Positions 1-8,452 of a stretch of DNA of 45,956 nt are shown piece after piece. Below the pieces are notes generated by a model. That model did not search any database, was not told where the DNA came from, and worked only from the letters and a program-made list of their open reading frames with translations. The stretch is from Halochromatium glycolicum (lineage in GTDB: Bacteria > Pseudomonadota > Gammaproteobacteria > Chromatiales > Chromatiaceae): the NCBI RefSeq assembly GCF_016584085.1, contig NZ_NRSJ01000042.1, forward strand, positions 1 through 45,956, written 5' to 3'. Each line of letters opens with the position of its first letter. Position 1 is the first letter of the stretch. A program made the translations under genes and the position numbers.

Positions 1-105
1 CCCGCAAGCCCCGCAAGCCCCCGATAATCCCGAAGAACCCGCAGAACCACCAAGGCTGCTGAAAGCACCCCCGCATCTCGGCATGGTCGGTCGGCGACCT
101 GAGCT

Positions 106-180
106 GCGATCGCCCGAGCAGCGATCGCCCGAGCAGCGATCGCCTGGGTTGCGATCACCTGGGTTGCGATCGATTATGCT
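106..180. repeat. 15-bp tandem repeat, five units
   Basis: Five consecutive 15-bp units start at 106, 121, 136, 151 and 166. Units 1 and 2 are identical (GCGATCGCCCGAGCA), units 3 and 4 differ from each other at one base, and unit 5 keeps only the GCGATCG start. Each unit begins with the palindrome GCGATCGC or a one-base variant. The array lies in the leader of the gene at 288. It has no spacers of CRISPR length. The remaining bases of 1-287 show nothing else I can name. Confidence 0.8.
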
Positions 181-287
181 ACGTGACGCTTGCTTGTCCG
201 GCGCCCGCTTGATCCTCAACTGGAACCTTACCAGCGAGCCGATTGACGGAGCACCCAGGGCCTCCCGCACCCTCCGAGTCCGATACC

Positions 288-728
288 ATGCCCAGCTTCA
301 CCGTACGAGAGACCCTGCGCTATCCGCGCCCGGATGTCTTCGATCTGGTCGCAGATATCGAGCGCTACCCTGAATTCGTCCCCGGTTGGAAGGAGGCACG
401 GATCGTTTGGGAGCAGGAGAACCGGCGCTCCGTGGAACAGGCCGTGGGCATCCACCGCTTCGTCTGGCGCTTTCGCACCGAGGCGCTGCTGGAGCGCCCG
501 CACCGGATTGACATCGAGGGCGGGGGCGGTCCGGTGCGCCGGCTGCATCAGGTCTGGCGTTTCGAGGAGCGCGAGCCGAGCACGACCTTGGTCGAGTTGT
601 GGACCGACTACGCACTGGCGGGCGGGCCTGCCGCTGCCGCGGCAGGGCCCTTCTTTCGTCGCCGCACAGAGGAGGTCGTCGCAGCCTTTCGACGCCGCGC
701 GGACGCGGTGCTTCGGGCGAGTGATTGA
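288..728 (+). CDS. SRPBCC/START-like protein, COQ10-RatA family
   Basis: The 146-residue product belongs to the START-like lipid-binding fold that includes COQ10 (ubiquinone-binding) and E. coli RatA. The opening MPSFTVRETLRYP strand, the helix with VADIERYPEFVPGW, and the C-terminal helix (FRRRTEEVVAAFRRRADAVL) match that family in order and length. I chose the ATG at 288 because family members begin directly at this strand; an in-frame TTG at 243 would add 15 poorly matching residues. RatA genes usually sit beside smpB, which is absent here, so a toxin role should not be assumed. The likely role is binding or chaperoning a hydrophobic ligand such as ubiquinone. It stands alone upstream of mfd with a gap of about 118 bases. 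Confidence 0.75.
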   Translation: MPSFTVRETLRYPRPDVFDLVADIERYPEFVPGWKEARIVWEQENRRSVEQAVGIHRFVWRFRTEALLERPHRIDIEGGGGPVRRLHQVWRFEEREPSTTLVELWTDYALAGGPAAAAAGPFFRRRTEEVVAAFRRRADAVLRASD

Positions 729-846
729 CAGCAGTCGGCTTCTCAGCACGCCACCTGCTCTGACGTCTTAAGCCGGCTGGCAGGCGCCCAAAGGTCGTGC
801 CAGTCCGCGGCAGGGGTCGTCTCTACGCTGCGGCCGGTCGGGCGCT

Positions 847-3800
847 GTGCGAAAATCCGCGGCCTCAGCCCATTCTCAATGCAACCAAGCTGTTATCCTC
901 GCTGTGCCCGAACAATCGACTGTCCGTCACGATGACGCGCCTGCCCACCCCTCCGCGCTAAGCGCCTCCGGGGCGGCGGATGCCGAGCTCCATTCCGTGC
1001 TCACCCCGCCATTGCCCGAGGGTGCCGGCGAGCGCCTGCTCTGGGGGCGGCTCTACGGCGCCGCACCGGCGCTCGCCATCGCCGAGGCCGCCCGCCGCGC
1101 ACAAGGGCCGCTGCTGTGCATCGTCCCCGATATGCCCTCGGCGGTCAGGCTCAGCGATGCACTCCGTTTCTTCCTCGATGAACCATTCGCGTCGGCCGAG
1201 CAGATCGGCACGCGCCCGGAACAAGGGGGCGATGCGATCCCGGTGCTCGGCTTCCCGGACTGGGAGACCCTGCCCTACGATGTGTTCTCGCCGCTGCCGG
1301 AGCTGGTCTCCGAGCGGCTGCTGACCCTGCATCGGCTGCCGCAGCTCGCGCGCGGCGTCCTGGTGGTGCCGGTCGGCACCCTGATGCAGCGGCTGCCGCC
1401 GCCCGACTATGTCGACGGCCAGTCGCTGGTGCTCAAAACCGGCGACCGGCTCGACCTGGAGCGTACACGTGAGCGACTGACGCGGGCCGGCTATCAGTGC
1501 GTCTCCCAGGTCGTCACCCATGGCGAGTTCGCGGTGCGCGGCGCCCTGCTCGACATCTTCCCGATGGGCAGCCGCGAGCCGCTGCGCATCGACCTGTTCG
1601 ACGACGAGGTCGAGTCGATCCGCACCTTCGATCCAGACAGCCAGCGCTCGATCGCCAAGCTGGAGCAGGTCCGGATGCTGCCCGCGCGTGAATACCCGTT
1701 CACCGAGGAGGCCATCGCCGGCTTCCGCCAGCGCTGGCGCGCGACCATCGACAGCGACCCGAAGGCGAGCCTGATCTATCGCGAGGTCTCCGAGGGCCGG
1801 GCGCCTGGCGGGATCGAATACTATCTGCCGCTGTTCTTCGACCAAACCGCAACCCTGTTCGATTATCTGCCGCGCAACGCGCTGATGTTCGAGCCGGACG
1901 ACGCCCGCAGCGCCGCCGCCGAGCGCTTCGACGACATCAATCGCCGTTACGAACAGCGCCGCCACGACATCGAGCGACCCTTGCTCAGGCCGCAGCAGCT
2001 CTACCTCAGTGCCGATGAGCTCGCCGCACAGCTCAATGGCCTGCCCGGTGTGCGCTGGCAGACCGCCGAGATCGCCGAGCGCCGCAAGGGCTATGCGCGG
2101 GTCTGCAACTTCGAGACCGGGCGCCCGCCAGCGCTCACGATCCAAGCCCGCGCCGCCGAGCCGGCCGCCGCGCTCAAGGCGTTCGTCGCCAACGGCGAGA
2201 CCGATGCCACCCCAAGCTCGATCCAAGGCCGACTCCAGCCTGGAACGCCCGATCGGCGTCCCAAGGAGCGAGCCGCTCAGAACCCGGTTCAGTTAGCGGA
2301 TCGGGTCCCAGGCGAGATCCCAGACCAGCTACCAGGCCAGTTCCCAGACCAGCTTTCAGACCAGTCCCCAGAGCAGGTTCAGGCCCCCTCCTCTGCCGGG
2401 TCCCAGCCTGAGCGCCGTCGCCGATCCCAGGATCGCCCCCTCAGCCAATCGCTCGATCCGTCGCAGCCGCTTCCCGAGGGCAGAAGCGAGGCCGCACCCG
2501 GCCAGAGCCCAGGCCCGTCTCAGCAGCGGCGCATCCTGTTCGTCGCCGAGAGCACCGGCCGACGCGAGATGTTGCTCGACAACCTGCGCGGCTTCGGTAT
2601 CCAGCCGACCCAGGTCGACGGCTGGCAGGATTTCCTGACCGGCACCCAGGCGCTCGCGGTGACGGTCGCGCCGCTCGAGGAGCCGTTGCTGCTGCCGACC
2701 CACCCCGAGCAAGGCGGCTCGCAGCCCGCACTCGTATTACTGACCGAGACCCAGCTCTACGGCGACCGCGTACGCCAGGAGCGCCGGCGCAAGGCGCGCG
2801 AGCGTGATGGCGAGGCGGTGGTCCGCAACCTCACCGAGCTCACCGAAGGTTCGCCAGTCGTGCACGAGGAACACGGCGTCGGCCGCTTTCTCGGCCTGCA
2901 GACGATCGCGATCGGCGACAGCTCGGGCGAGTTTCTCGCGCTCGAGTACGCCAAGGGCGACAAGCTCTACGTGCCGGTCAGCTCACTGCATCTGATCTCG
3001 CGCTACACCGGTGCCGAGCCCGATCAGGCGCCGCTGCATCGGCTCGGCAGCGATCAATGGGAGAAGGCCAAGCGCAAGGCGGCCGAGAAGGTCCACGACG
3101 TCGCCGCCGAGCTGCTCGACATCTACGCCCGCCGCGCCGCGCGCCAGGGCGTCTCGTTCCCGACCCCGGGCGCCGACTACGACGCCTTCGCGACCGCGTT
3201 CGAGTTCGAGGAGACGCCCGACCAGCAGCGCGCGATCGAGGCCATCCTGACCGACATGGCCGCCCCGAAGCCGATGGACCGGGTCGTGTGCGGCGATGTC
3301 GGCTTCGGCAAGACCGAGGTCGCGATGCGCGCGGCCTTCGTCGCCATCAATTCGGGCAAGCAGGTCGCGGTGCTGGTGCCAACCACCCTGCTCGCACAGC
3401 AGCACTATCAGAACCTCTCGGACCGCTTCGCCGACTGGCCGATCAAGGTCGAGAGCCTGTCGCGCTTCAACAGCGCCAAGGAGGTCAAGGCGGTCACCGA
3501 CGGGCTCGCGGCCGGCACCGTCGACATCGTCGTCGGTACCCACAAGCTGCTGCAGCCGTCGATCAAGTTCAAGAACCTGGGTCTGGCGATCATCGACGAG
3601 GAGCACCGCTTCGGGGTCCGGCACAAGGAGCAGCTCAAGAACCTGCGCGCCGAGGTCGACGTGCTCACGCTGACCGCGACGCCGATCCCGCGCACGCTCA
3701 ACATGGCGATGGCCGGGATGCGCGACCTGTCCATCATCGCCACGCCGCCGGTCGAGCGCCACCCGATCAAGACCTTCGTCTCGACCTGGAATGACGCCCT

Positions 3801-4848
3801 GGTCCGCGAGGCCTGCCAGCGTGAGATCAATCGCGGCGGGCAGGTCTACTTCCTGCACAACGAGGTCGAGACCATCGAGAACATGGCGCAGAAGGTCGAG
3901 GCGTTGGTGCCCGAGGCACGGGTGCAGGTTGCCCACGGGCAGATGCGCGAGCGCGATTTGGAACGGGTGATGCGCGACTTCTATCACCGCCGCTTCAATG
4001 TGCTGGTCTGCACGACGATCGTCGAGTCCGGCATCGACGTGCCGAGCGCGAACACCATCGTGATCAACCGTGCCGACAAGCTCGGGCTGGCACAGTTACA
4101 TCAGCTGCGCGGGCGCGTCGGGCGCTCGCACCACCGCGCCTATGCCTATCTGATCACGCCGCCGACCAAGGCGATGACCGCCGATGCGAAGAAGCGCCTG
4201 GAGGCGATCGAGTCGCTCGAGGACCTCGGCGCCGGCTTCACGCTTGCGACGCACGACTTGGAGATCCGCGGCGCCGGTGAATTGCTCGGCGAGGAGCAGT
4301 CGGGCCAGATCCACGAGATCGGCTTCACGCTGTACATGGACCTGCTCGAGCGCGCGGTCGAGGCGCTGAAATCCGGCAAGACCCCGCAGCTCGACCGCCC
4401 GCTCGACCACGGTGCCGAGATCGACCTCGGCCTGCCGGCGCTGCTGCCCGAGGACTACCTACCGGATGTCCACACCCGGCTGGTCACCTACAAGCGCATC
4501 GCCAGCGCCGCCGACCGCACGGAGCTCAAGGACCTGCAGGTCGAGATGATCGACCGCTTCGGTCTCTTACCCGAGCCGACCAAGGCGCTGTTCGCGGTGA
4601 CCGAATTGAAACTGAAAGTCCAGCCCTACGGCATCAAGAAGATCGAGGCCGGTCCCAAGGGCGGGCGCATCGTCTTCGGTGAGCAACCGAACATCGATCA
4701 CATGAAGCTGATCCAGCTGGTGCAATCCCGGCCCAAAGACTTCAAGCTCGATCAGGCCGCCGGGGCGCTGCGCTTCACGATGGAGATGAGCGACCCGAGC
4801 AAGCGCATCGAGCAGGTCGGGACGGTGGTGGGGCAGTTGGTGGGCTGA
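847..4848 (+). CDS. mfd: Transcription-repair coupling factor Mfd
   Basis: Mfd is an ATP-dependent DNA translocase that removes RNA polymerase stalled at lesions and recruits UvrA. Visible parts are an N-terminal UvrB-like region (about residues 60-400), a CarD-like RNA polymerase interaction domain (about 660-730, with VVHEEHGVGRFLGL), the Walker A GDVGFGKT (about 815), the DEEH box at 917, the helicase C half with the TRG-type region, and the C-terminal D7 domain. The product is 1333 residues against about 1150 in typical Mfd. The excess is a Pro/Gln/Ser-rich segment at about residues 459-561. The GTG start at 847 gives the longest reading; a GTG at 904 would remove 19 residues and is equally possible. 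It is an intact housekeeping gene. Confidence 0.96.
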   Translation: MRKSAASAHSQCNQAVILAVPEQSTVRHDDAPAHPSALSASGAADAELHSVLTPPLPEGAGERLLWGRLYGAAPALAIAEAARRAQGPLLCIVPDMPSAVRLSDALRFFLDEPFASAEQIGTRPEQGGDAIPVLGFPDWETLPYDVFSPLPELVSERLLTLHRLPQLARGVLVVPVGTLMQRLPPPDYVDGQSLVLKTGDRLDLERTRERLTRAGYQCVSQVVTHGEFAVRGALLDIFPMGSREPLRIDLFDDEVESIRTFDPDSQRSIAKLEQVRMLPAREYPFTEEAIAGFRQRWRATIDSDPKASLIYREVSEGRAPGGIEYYLPLFFDQTATLFDYLPRNALMFEPDDARSAAAERFDDINRRYEQRRHDIERPLLRPQQLYLSADELAAQLNGLPGVRWQTAEIAERRKGYARVCNFETGRPPALTIQARAAEPAAALKAFVANGETDATPSSIQGRLQPGTPDRRPKERAAQNPVQLADRVPGEIPDQLPGQFPDQLSDQSPEQVQAPSSAGSQPERRRRSQDRPLSQSLDPSQPLPEGRSEAAPGQSPGPSQQRRILFVAESTGRREMLLDNLRGFGIQPTQVDGWQDFLTGTQALAVTVAPLEEPLLLPTHPEQGGSQPALVLLTETQLYGDRVRQERRRKARERDGEAVVRNLTELTEGSPVVHEEHGVGRFLGLQTIAIGDSSGEFLALEYAKGDKLYVPVSSLHLISRYTGAEPDQAPLHRLGSDQWEKAKRKAAEKVHDVAAELLDIYARRAARQGVSFPTPGADYDAFATAFEFEETPDQQRAIEAILTDMAAPKPMDRVVCGDVGFGKTEVAMRAAFVAINSGKQVAVLVPTTLLAQQHYQNLSDRFADWPIKVESLSRFNSAKEVKAVTDGLAAGTVDIVVGTHKLLQPSIKFKNLGLAIIDEEHRFGVRHKEQLKNLRAEVDVLTLTATPIPRTLNMAMAGMRDLSIIATPPVERHPIKTFVSTWNDALVREACQREINRGGQVYFLHNEVETIENMAQKVEALVPEARVQVAHGQMRERDLERVMRDFYHRRFNVLVCTTIVESGIDVPSANTIVINRADKLGLAQLHQLRGRVGRSHHRAYAYLITPPTKAMTADAKKRLEAIESLEDLGAGFTLATHDLEIRGAGELLGEEQSGQIHEIGFTLYMDLLERAVEALKSGKTPQLDRPLDHGAEIDLGLPALLPEDYLPDVHTRLVTYKRIASAADRTELKDLQVEMIDRFGLLPEPTKALFAVTELKLKVQPYGIKKIEAGPKGGRIVFGEQPNIDHMKLIQLVQSRPKDFKLDQAAGALRFTMEMSDPSKRIEQVGTVVGQLVG

Positions 4849-5391
4849 ACGAAGCCGTTTCGATCGCCTGTTCCGCCTTTGCGCACTCTTCGGTCTTGCC
4901 CTAAGCTCCTTCCTGTCAGGATATCGATCGAAGCGCAGGTCGCCGCTGATCGGAGCCTCCAGCTCATCATCAGAGACGCAGCGCTGGCCAAAGGCATGAC
5001 CGTCATGATGCAAGACGAGGTGCTCGCCGAAGTGCGGCGGCGGCGAGATCGGGACTGTGGTGCGGCAGCGGGTTATAGCCCTTCCGCCTGATCGCCGGAC
5101 AGAAAGCGCCGGAAAAGTCAGCACTGATGGCTCAGCCTGTCCGGAAACCAGGGCGAGTGACCATAAATCGTTGACGTAGCCCCAAGCGGCAAGGCAATGC
5201 GGGCCAGCGGCAAATCGCTCCGGTGTAATCTCGGCAAACAACGTACGTGTTCACTCAAAGGTCAGACGATAATTCACCGCTCGCCCGGCGCGGCTGTCAG
5301 CCAGCGACGCATCCCCGGCGGCGAAAACTGAACACGGACGGCCGACCCCGATAATGGCTTTCATCGGCTACCCCCGCGTCCAACATCAGCC
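4849..5391. other. Intergenic stretch without a convincing gene
   Basis: No complete gene is supported in these 543 bases. A short plus-strand frame at 4879-5091 contains a segment reading KGMTVMMQDEV, which faintly recalls the end of type II/IV secretion ATPases (GspE/PilB), but the flanking residues do not fit, so at best it is a degraded scrap. The minus-strand frame running in from 5241 is the reverse of mfd and has no recognisable domain. The region may hold the promoter of the Uma2 gene. Confidence 0.4.
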
Positions 5392-5952
5392 ATGCAACAT
5401 GTCTACAAGCCAACGCTATACGACCGGCTCGAAGACCTTCCAGAGGTCTTGACCGGAGAAATCCTCAACGGCCAACTTCATGCCCAACCGCGACCGACAG
5501 GCCCGCATGCTCGCGCTGAGACCGAGCTCAGTATCGATATCGGCAGCGCCTACGGTCGCGGCCGGGGAGGCCCCGGCGGGTGGTGGATCATCGTCGAGCC
5601 CGAGCTCCACTTCATTATCGATACCGAGGTCGCGGTTCCTGATCTCGCAGGCTGGCGCAAAACGCGCATGCCGCAGATACCAGAGGGACATCGCTTCGAG
5701 ATCGTTCCGGACTGGATCTGCGAGATCCTCTCTCCGTCCACGGAAAGCAAAGATCGTCATATCAAGATGCCCATCTACGCCCATTACGGCGTGGCCTACG
5801 CTTGGCTCGTCGATCCCACGCAAAGAAGCCTAGAAGCTTATGCCCTGGACAGCGGCGAATGGCGTTTGCTCGCCGAAGTCTCCGGGCACGATGCCATCGC
5901 GGCTGCACCCTTCGACGCCCTGACACTCGAGCTCAGCAACCTCTGGAGCTGA
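5392..5952 (+). CDS. Uma2 family (DUF820) restriction-endonuclease-like protein
   Basis: The 186-residue product has the Uma2/DUF820 layout: an N-terminal ILNGQL strand, a central VEPELHF, AVPDLAGWR in the PD-(D/E)xK-like core, then VPDWICEILSPSTESKDRHIK and YGVAYAWLVDP. Uma2 proteins have the endonuclease-like fold and are abundant in cyanobacteria and purple bacteria, but their biological role is largely unknown. Length and the order of the core acidic and lysine residues are normal, so the gene looks intact. The ATG at 5392 is used; a second ATG at 5400 is possible. It stands alone, 118 bases before the end of the convergent toxin-antitoxin operon. Confidence 0.85.
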   Translation: MQHVYKPTLYDRLEDLPEVLTGEILNGQLHAQPRPTGPHARAETELSIDIGSAYGRGRGGPGGWWIIVEPELHFIIDTEVAVPDLAGWRKTRMPQIPEGHRFEIVPDWICEILSPSTESKDRHIKMPIYAHYGVAYAWLVDPTQRSLEAYALDSGEWRLLAEVSGHDAIAAAPFDALTLELSNLWS

Positions 5953-6070
5953 AGCCGAAACTCATCTCAGCATGGAGATGGCTGATCCGGCCAACCGGAT
6001 TGATTAGGTCGGGGTCCGAAGTCGGCAACCGTTGATATCCGCCGTTCCTTCGGACGCTCAGGATCTCTGG

Positions 6071-6502
6071 TCAACCGGACTCGTGCCAGGGATTGAGCAC
6101 GGCAACCCCGGCCGCCTCGAAGTCGTCCGTATCTCGGGTGACCACTGTCAGCCCATGCCGCGCCGCGCTCGCTGCGATCAGCACGTCGGGGTGGCTGAAG
6201 GTGTGGCCGCGCTTTCGGCCGAGCTCGATCGTCAGACGCCATTGCAACAGGGTGTCCTCGCACAACGGCAGGATACGACCTTCAAACATTGGTCGCAGAC
6301 GGTGGTCGAGCCAATGGCTCAATGCGGCGCGACGCGTAGCGTCGCCGAGTAATTCGATGCCGTAGCGGATCTCGGCGAAGGTGACGGTGCTCACGTGAAG
6401 CGCATGCAGGGACTGGGCTGCGACGAAGTCGATCACCGACGGCGTTGGCCGCTGACGCCGTAGCTCCGATAGGACATTGGTGTCCAGCAGCCAGCCGCTC
6501 AA
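6071..6502 (-). CDS. vapC: VapC/FitB-type PIN-domain toxin
   Basis: The 143-residue product is a PIN-domain ribonuclease of the VapC/FitB type. The N-terminal LLDTNVLSEL holds the first catalytic Asp, VTFAEIRYGIE the conserved Glu, and the HPDVLIAASAARHGLTVVTRDTDDF block the later acidic residues. Such toxins cleave specific RNAs when not bound by their antitoxin. The start codon overlaps the stop of the upstream antitoxin gene by 4 bases (ATGA), so the two are translationally coupled. All catalytic acidic positions appear to be present, so the toxin is probably active. The symbol denotes the family, not a proven orthologue. Confidence 0.9.
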   Translation of the reverse strand: MSGWLLDTNVLSELRRQRPTPSVIDFVAAQSLHALHVSTVTFAEIRYGIELLGDATRRAALSHWLDHRLRPMFEGRILPLCEDTLLQWRLTIELGRKRGHTFSHPDVLIAASAARHGLTVVTRDTDDFEAAGVAVLNPWHESG

Positions 6503-6786
6503 AGCGCGATGTCCCGGACCGGGCCACGGGGTTTGGTGTGCTCGAATTCGACGTCGTCCAGGTCGGCCTCGGCCAGCAGTTGGACCAAGGCGTCGCCCAT
6601 GGGCTCGCCGCGCAGGCGCCGGTAGTCCTCAGCGGACAAGACCACAGCCTTTTCTTTGCCATTCACGGTCACATGCTGAGGGCCAGTCTCGCCAGCAAGA
6701 CGGACCACCTCACTGAAGCGCGCTTTGGCGTCTTGCAGTTTCCATGTTCCCGCAGGTTCAGCAATCTCAGAAGGCATTTCGTTCAT
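6499..6786 (-). CDS. Phd/YefM-family antitoxin
   Basis: The 95-residue product begins with WKLQDAKARFSEVVRLA, the hallmark of the Phd/YefM DNA-binding domain, followed by PQHVTVNGKEKAVVLSAEDYRRLRG. The C-terminal tail (about residues 65-95, rich in Asp and Glu) should wrap around the PIN toxin and block its active site. It is the first gene of the operon and overlaps the toxin gene by 4 bases. A perfect inverted repeat lies 16 bases upstream of its start and is the expected autorepression operator. Phd antitoxin with VapC/FitB toxin is a common combination. Confidence 0.9.
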   Translation of the reverse strand: MNEMPSEIAEPAGTWKLQDAKARFSEVVRLAGETGPQHVTVNGKEKAVVLSAEDYRRLRGEPMGDALVQLLAEADLDDVEFEHTKPRGPVRDIAL

Positions 6787-6801
6787 GGTCGAGACCGCAA
6801 A

Positions 6802-6829
6802 TCTAGTCAGCTTGACTAGATCCTAGTCA
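6802..6829 (-). promoter_or_regulatory. Toxin-antitoxin operator
   Basis: An inverted repeat at 6802-6820 has perfect 8-bp arms TCTAGTCA and TGACTAGA around a 3-bp centre. A third copy of the half-site core CTAGTCA follows at 6823-6829. It sits directly upstream of the antitoxin start at 6786. Phd-family antitoxins, alone or with their toxin, repress their own operon by binding such palindromes; the extra half-site would suit cooperative binding. Confidence 0.75.
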
Positions 6830-6924
6830 CTATCCCCCGTCTACGCAACCAAGGCCCTGACACTGTTCACGGTCACCGAACTGACGCTCGGCTCCAGCCC
6901 GACCGCATCAAATGGCGCCCCGCC

Positions 6925-8336
6925 TCAGCCCGACTGCTCGCCAGCCAGTCGGCCGAGCGTCGCGAGCGCAGCCTCGGTCTGCGGCGACCAGGGCAGCGCG
7001 CAGTTCAGCCGCAGACAATAGCGGTACCCGCCGTGGCTCGAGAACATTGGCCCAGGCGCGATGCTGATGCCGGCGGCGAGCGCCCGTTCCTGCAGGACGA
7101 GCGCATCGGCTTCCGTCTTCGGCAGCTGGACCCAGACCACGAAGCCGCCGCCGGGCCGCGTCACCCGCGTGCCGGCTGGGAAATGGCAGCCGACGGCCTC
7201 GATCACCCGCCGCACCTGCAGCCGGTAACGGCGCTGTGTGGCATGCAGGAAGCGCTCGTAGCCGCCGCGCTCGAGGTAATCGGCAACGGCCAGGGTCGTC
7301 AGGGTCGGCGTCGCCTGGCTAGAAGCGTACTTCAGATAGGTGAAGCGCTCGCGGTAGCGCCCCGGCGCCGCCCAGCCCAGCCGTAATCCCGAGCCCAGGG
7401 TCTTGGAGAACGAGCCGCAGTAGAGCACCTCGCCCTGGCCATCATAGGCCTTGGCCGCCCAGGGCCGCTGATGGTCGAACGCCAGCTCGCCATAGACATC
7501 GTCCTCGATCAGCGCCACCCCATGCGCCTGCAGCAGACCCACCAGCTCGGCCTTGCGCGGCTCCGGGGTCAGATGACCGAGCGGATTGCCGAAGTTCGGC
7601 ATCATCACGCAGGCCTTGATCGGCCACTGCTTTAGGGCGCGCGCGAGCGACGCGGGCGCCATCCCGGTGTCCGGATCGGTCGCAATCTCGAGCGCGCGCA
7701 TCCCCTGCGACTCGATCGCCTGCAGGATGCCGTAGAAGGTCGGCGACTCGATCGCGATCACATCGCCCGGCTGCGCGACGGTGCGCAGGCTCAGCACCAG
7801 CGCCTCCTGACAGCCGCTGGTGACGACGATCTCGTCCGGGCCGAGCTGGCAGCCGGCCTCGGCCATGCGCCGCGCGATCTGCACCCGCAGCTCCGGCGCG
7901 CCGGGCGGGAAGTCGTAGTCGGCGACCCGATTGCGCTGGGCGCGGCGCTACGCGCAAGCGCAGCCACCGGCAGGAAGCTGGCATCCGGCACAGCGGCGCC
8001 GAACGGCAGCAGCGCCGGGTCATTGTGCGCCTGCACCAACGCCAGCACCCGCTCCTGCCCCTGGATCAGCGCCGGCCCGTCCGCCGGGGTGCCGACCTCC
8101 GGGCGCGCCGGTTCCTCGCTCAACCGATCGGCGACATAGTGCCCGGACCGCGGCTGGGCGATCAGGACCCCCTGTGCCTCGAGCAGCGCACAGGCCGAGA
8201 CCACGGTGCCGACACTGACGCTGAACTGGCGGCTGAGCTTGCGCAATCCGGGCAGCCGGGCACCGGGCGCAAAGGTGCCCTGCTCGATCAGCGTCACCAG
8301 CCGCGCGGCGATGTCCTCGTATAACAGCTCAGTCAT
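6925..8336 (-). pseudogene. MocR/PdxR-type GntR regulator with aminotransferase domain, frameshifted
   Basis: Two overlapping frames together spell one MocR-family regulator of about 470 residues. The 5' part (8336 down to about 7940) encodes a GntR winged helix (YEDIAARLVTLIEQGTF, then SVSVGTVVSACALLEAQGV) and the linker. The 3' part (about 7940 down to 6925) encodes the class I aminotransferase fold from YDFPPGAPELR through the PLP-lysine motif SFSKTLGSGLRLGW to the end. The frames join near 7935-7945, where one extra base or two missing bases restore continuity. MocR proteins control vitamin B6, GABA or taurine genes using bound PLP. Otherwise the domains look well preserved, so a recent mutation or a sequencing error is likely. 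Confidence 0.8.
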
Positions 8337-8452
8337 CGCTCAAACTGTACCACTGGAGATCGCCAGCAACTGCATCTGTATCCCTCGCCGCGAGACCGAT
8401 AGGCTGATCGCTGTTCTTCGAAGCCATCCAACGCAACCGCGAGGAGACCGCA

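Noticed and set aside
106..180. Short regular repeats as a CRISPR array
   Set aside because: Units are contiguous 15-mers without unique spacers, and no cas gene is present.
958..2226. Long minus-strand frame of 422 codons inside mfd
   Set aside because: It mirrors a conserved gene in a GC-rich genome, with Leu/Gly/Arg-rich composition and no domain. Similar long shadows lie opposite the ATPase, gnd and RND genes.
4879..5091. Small gene with a GspE/PilB-like ending (KGMTVMMQDEV)
   Set aside because: Only about ten residues fit, the surrounding motif is missing, there is no ribosome site, and the tail is arginine-rich out-of-frame-like sequence.
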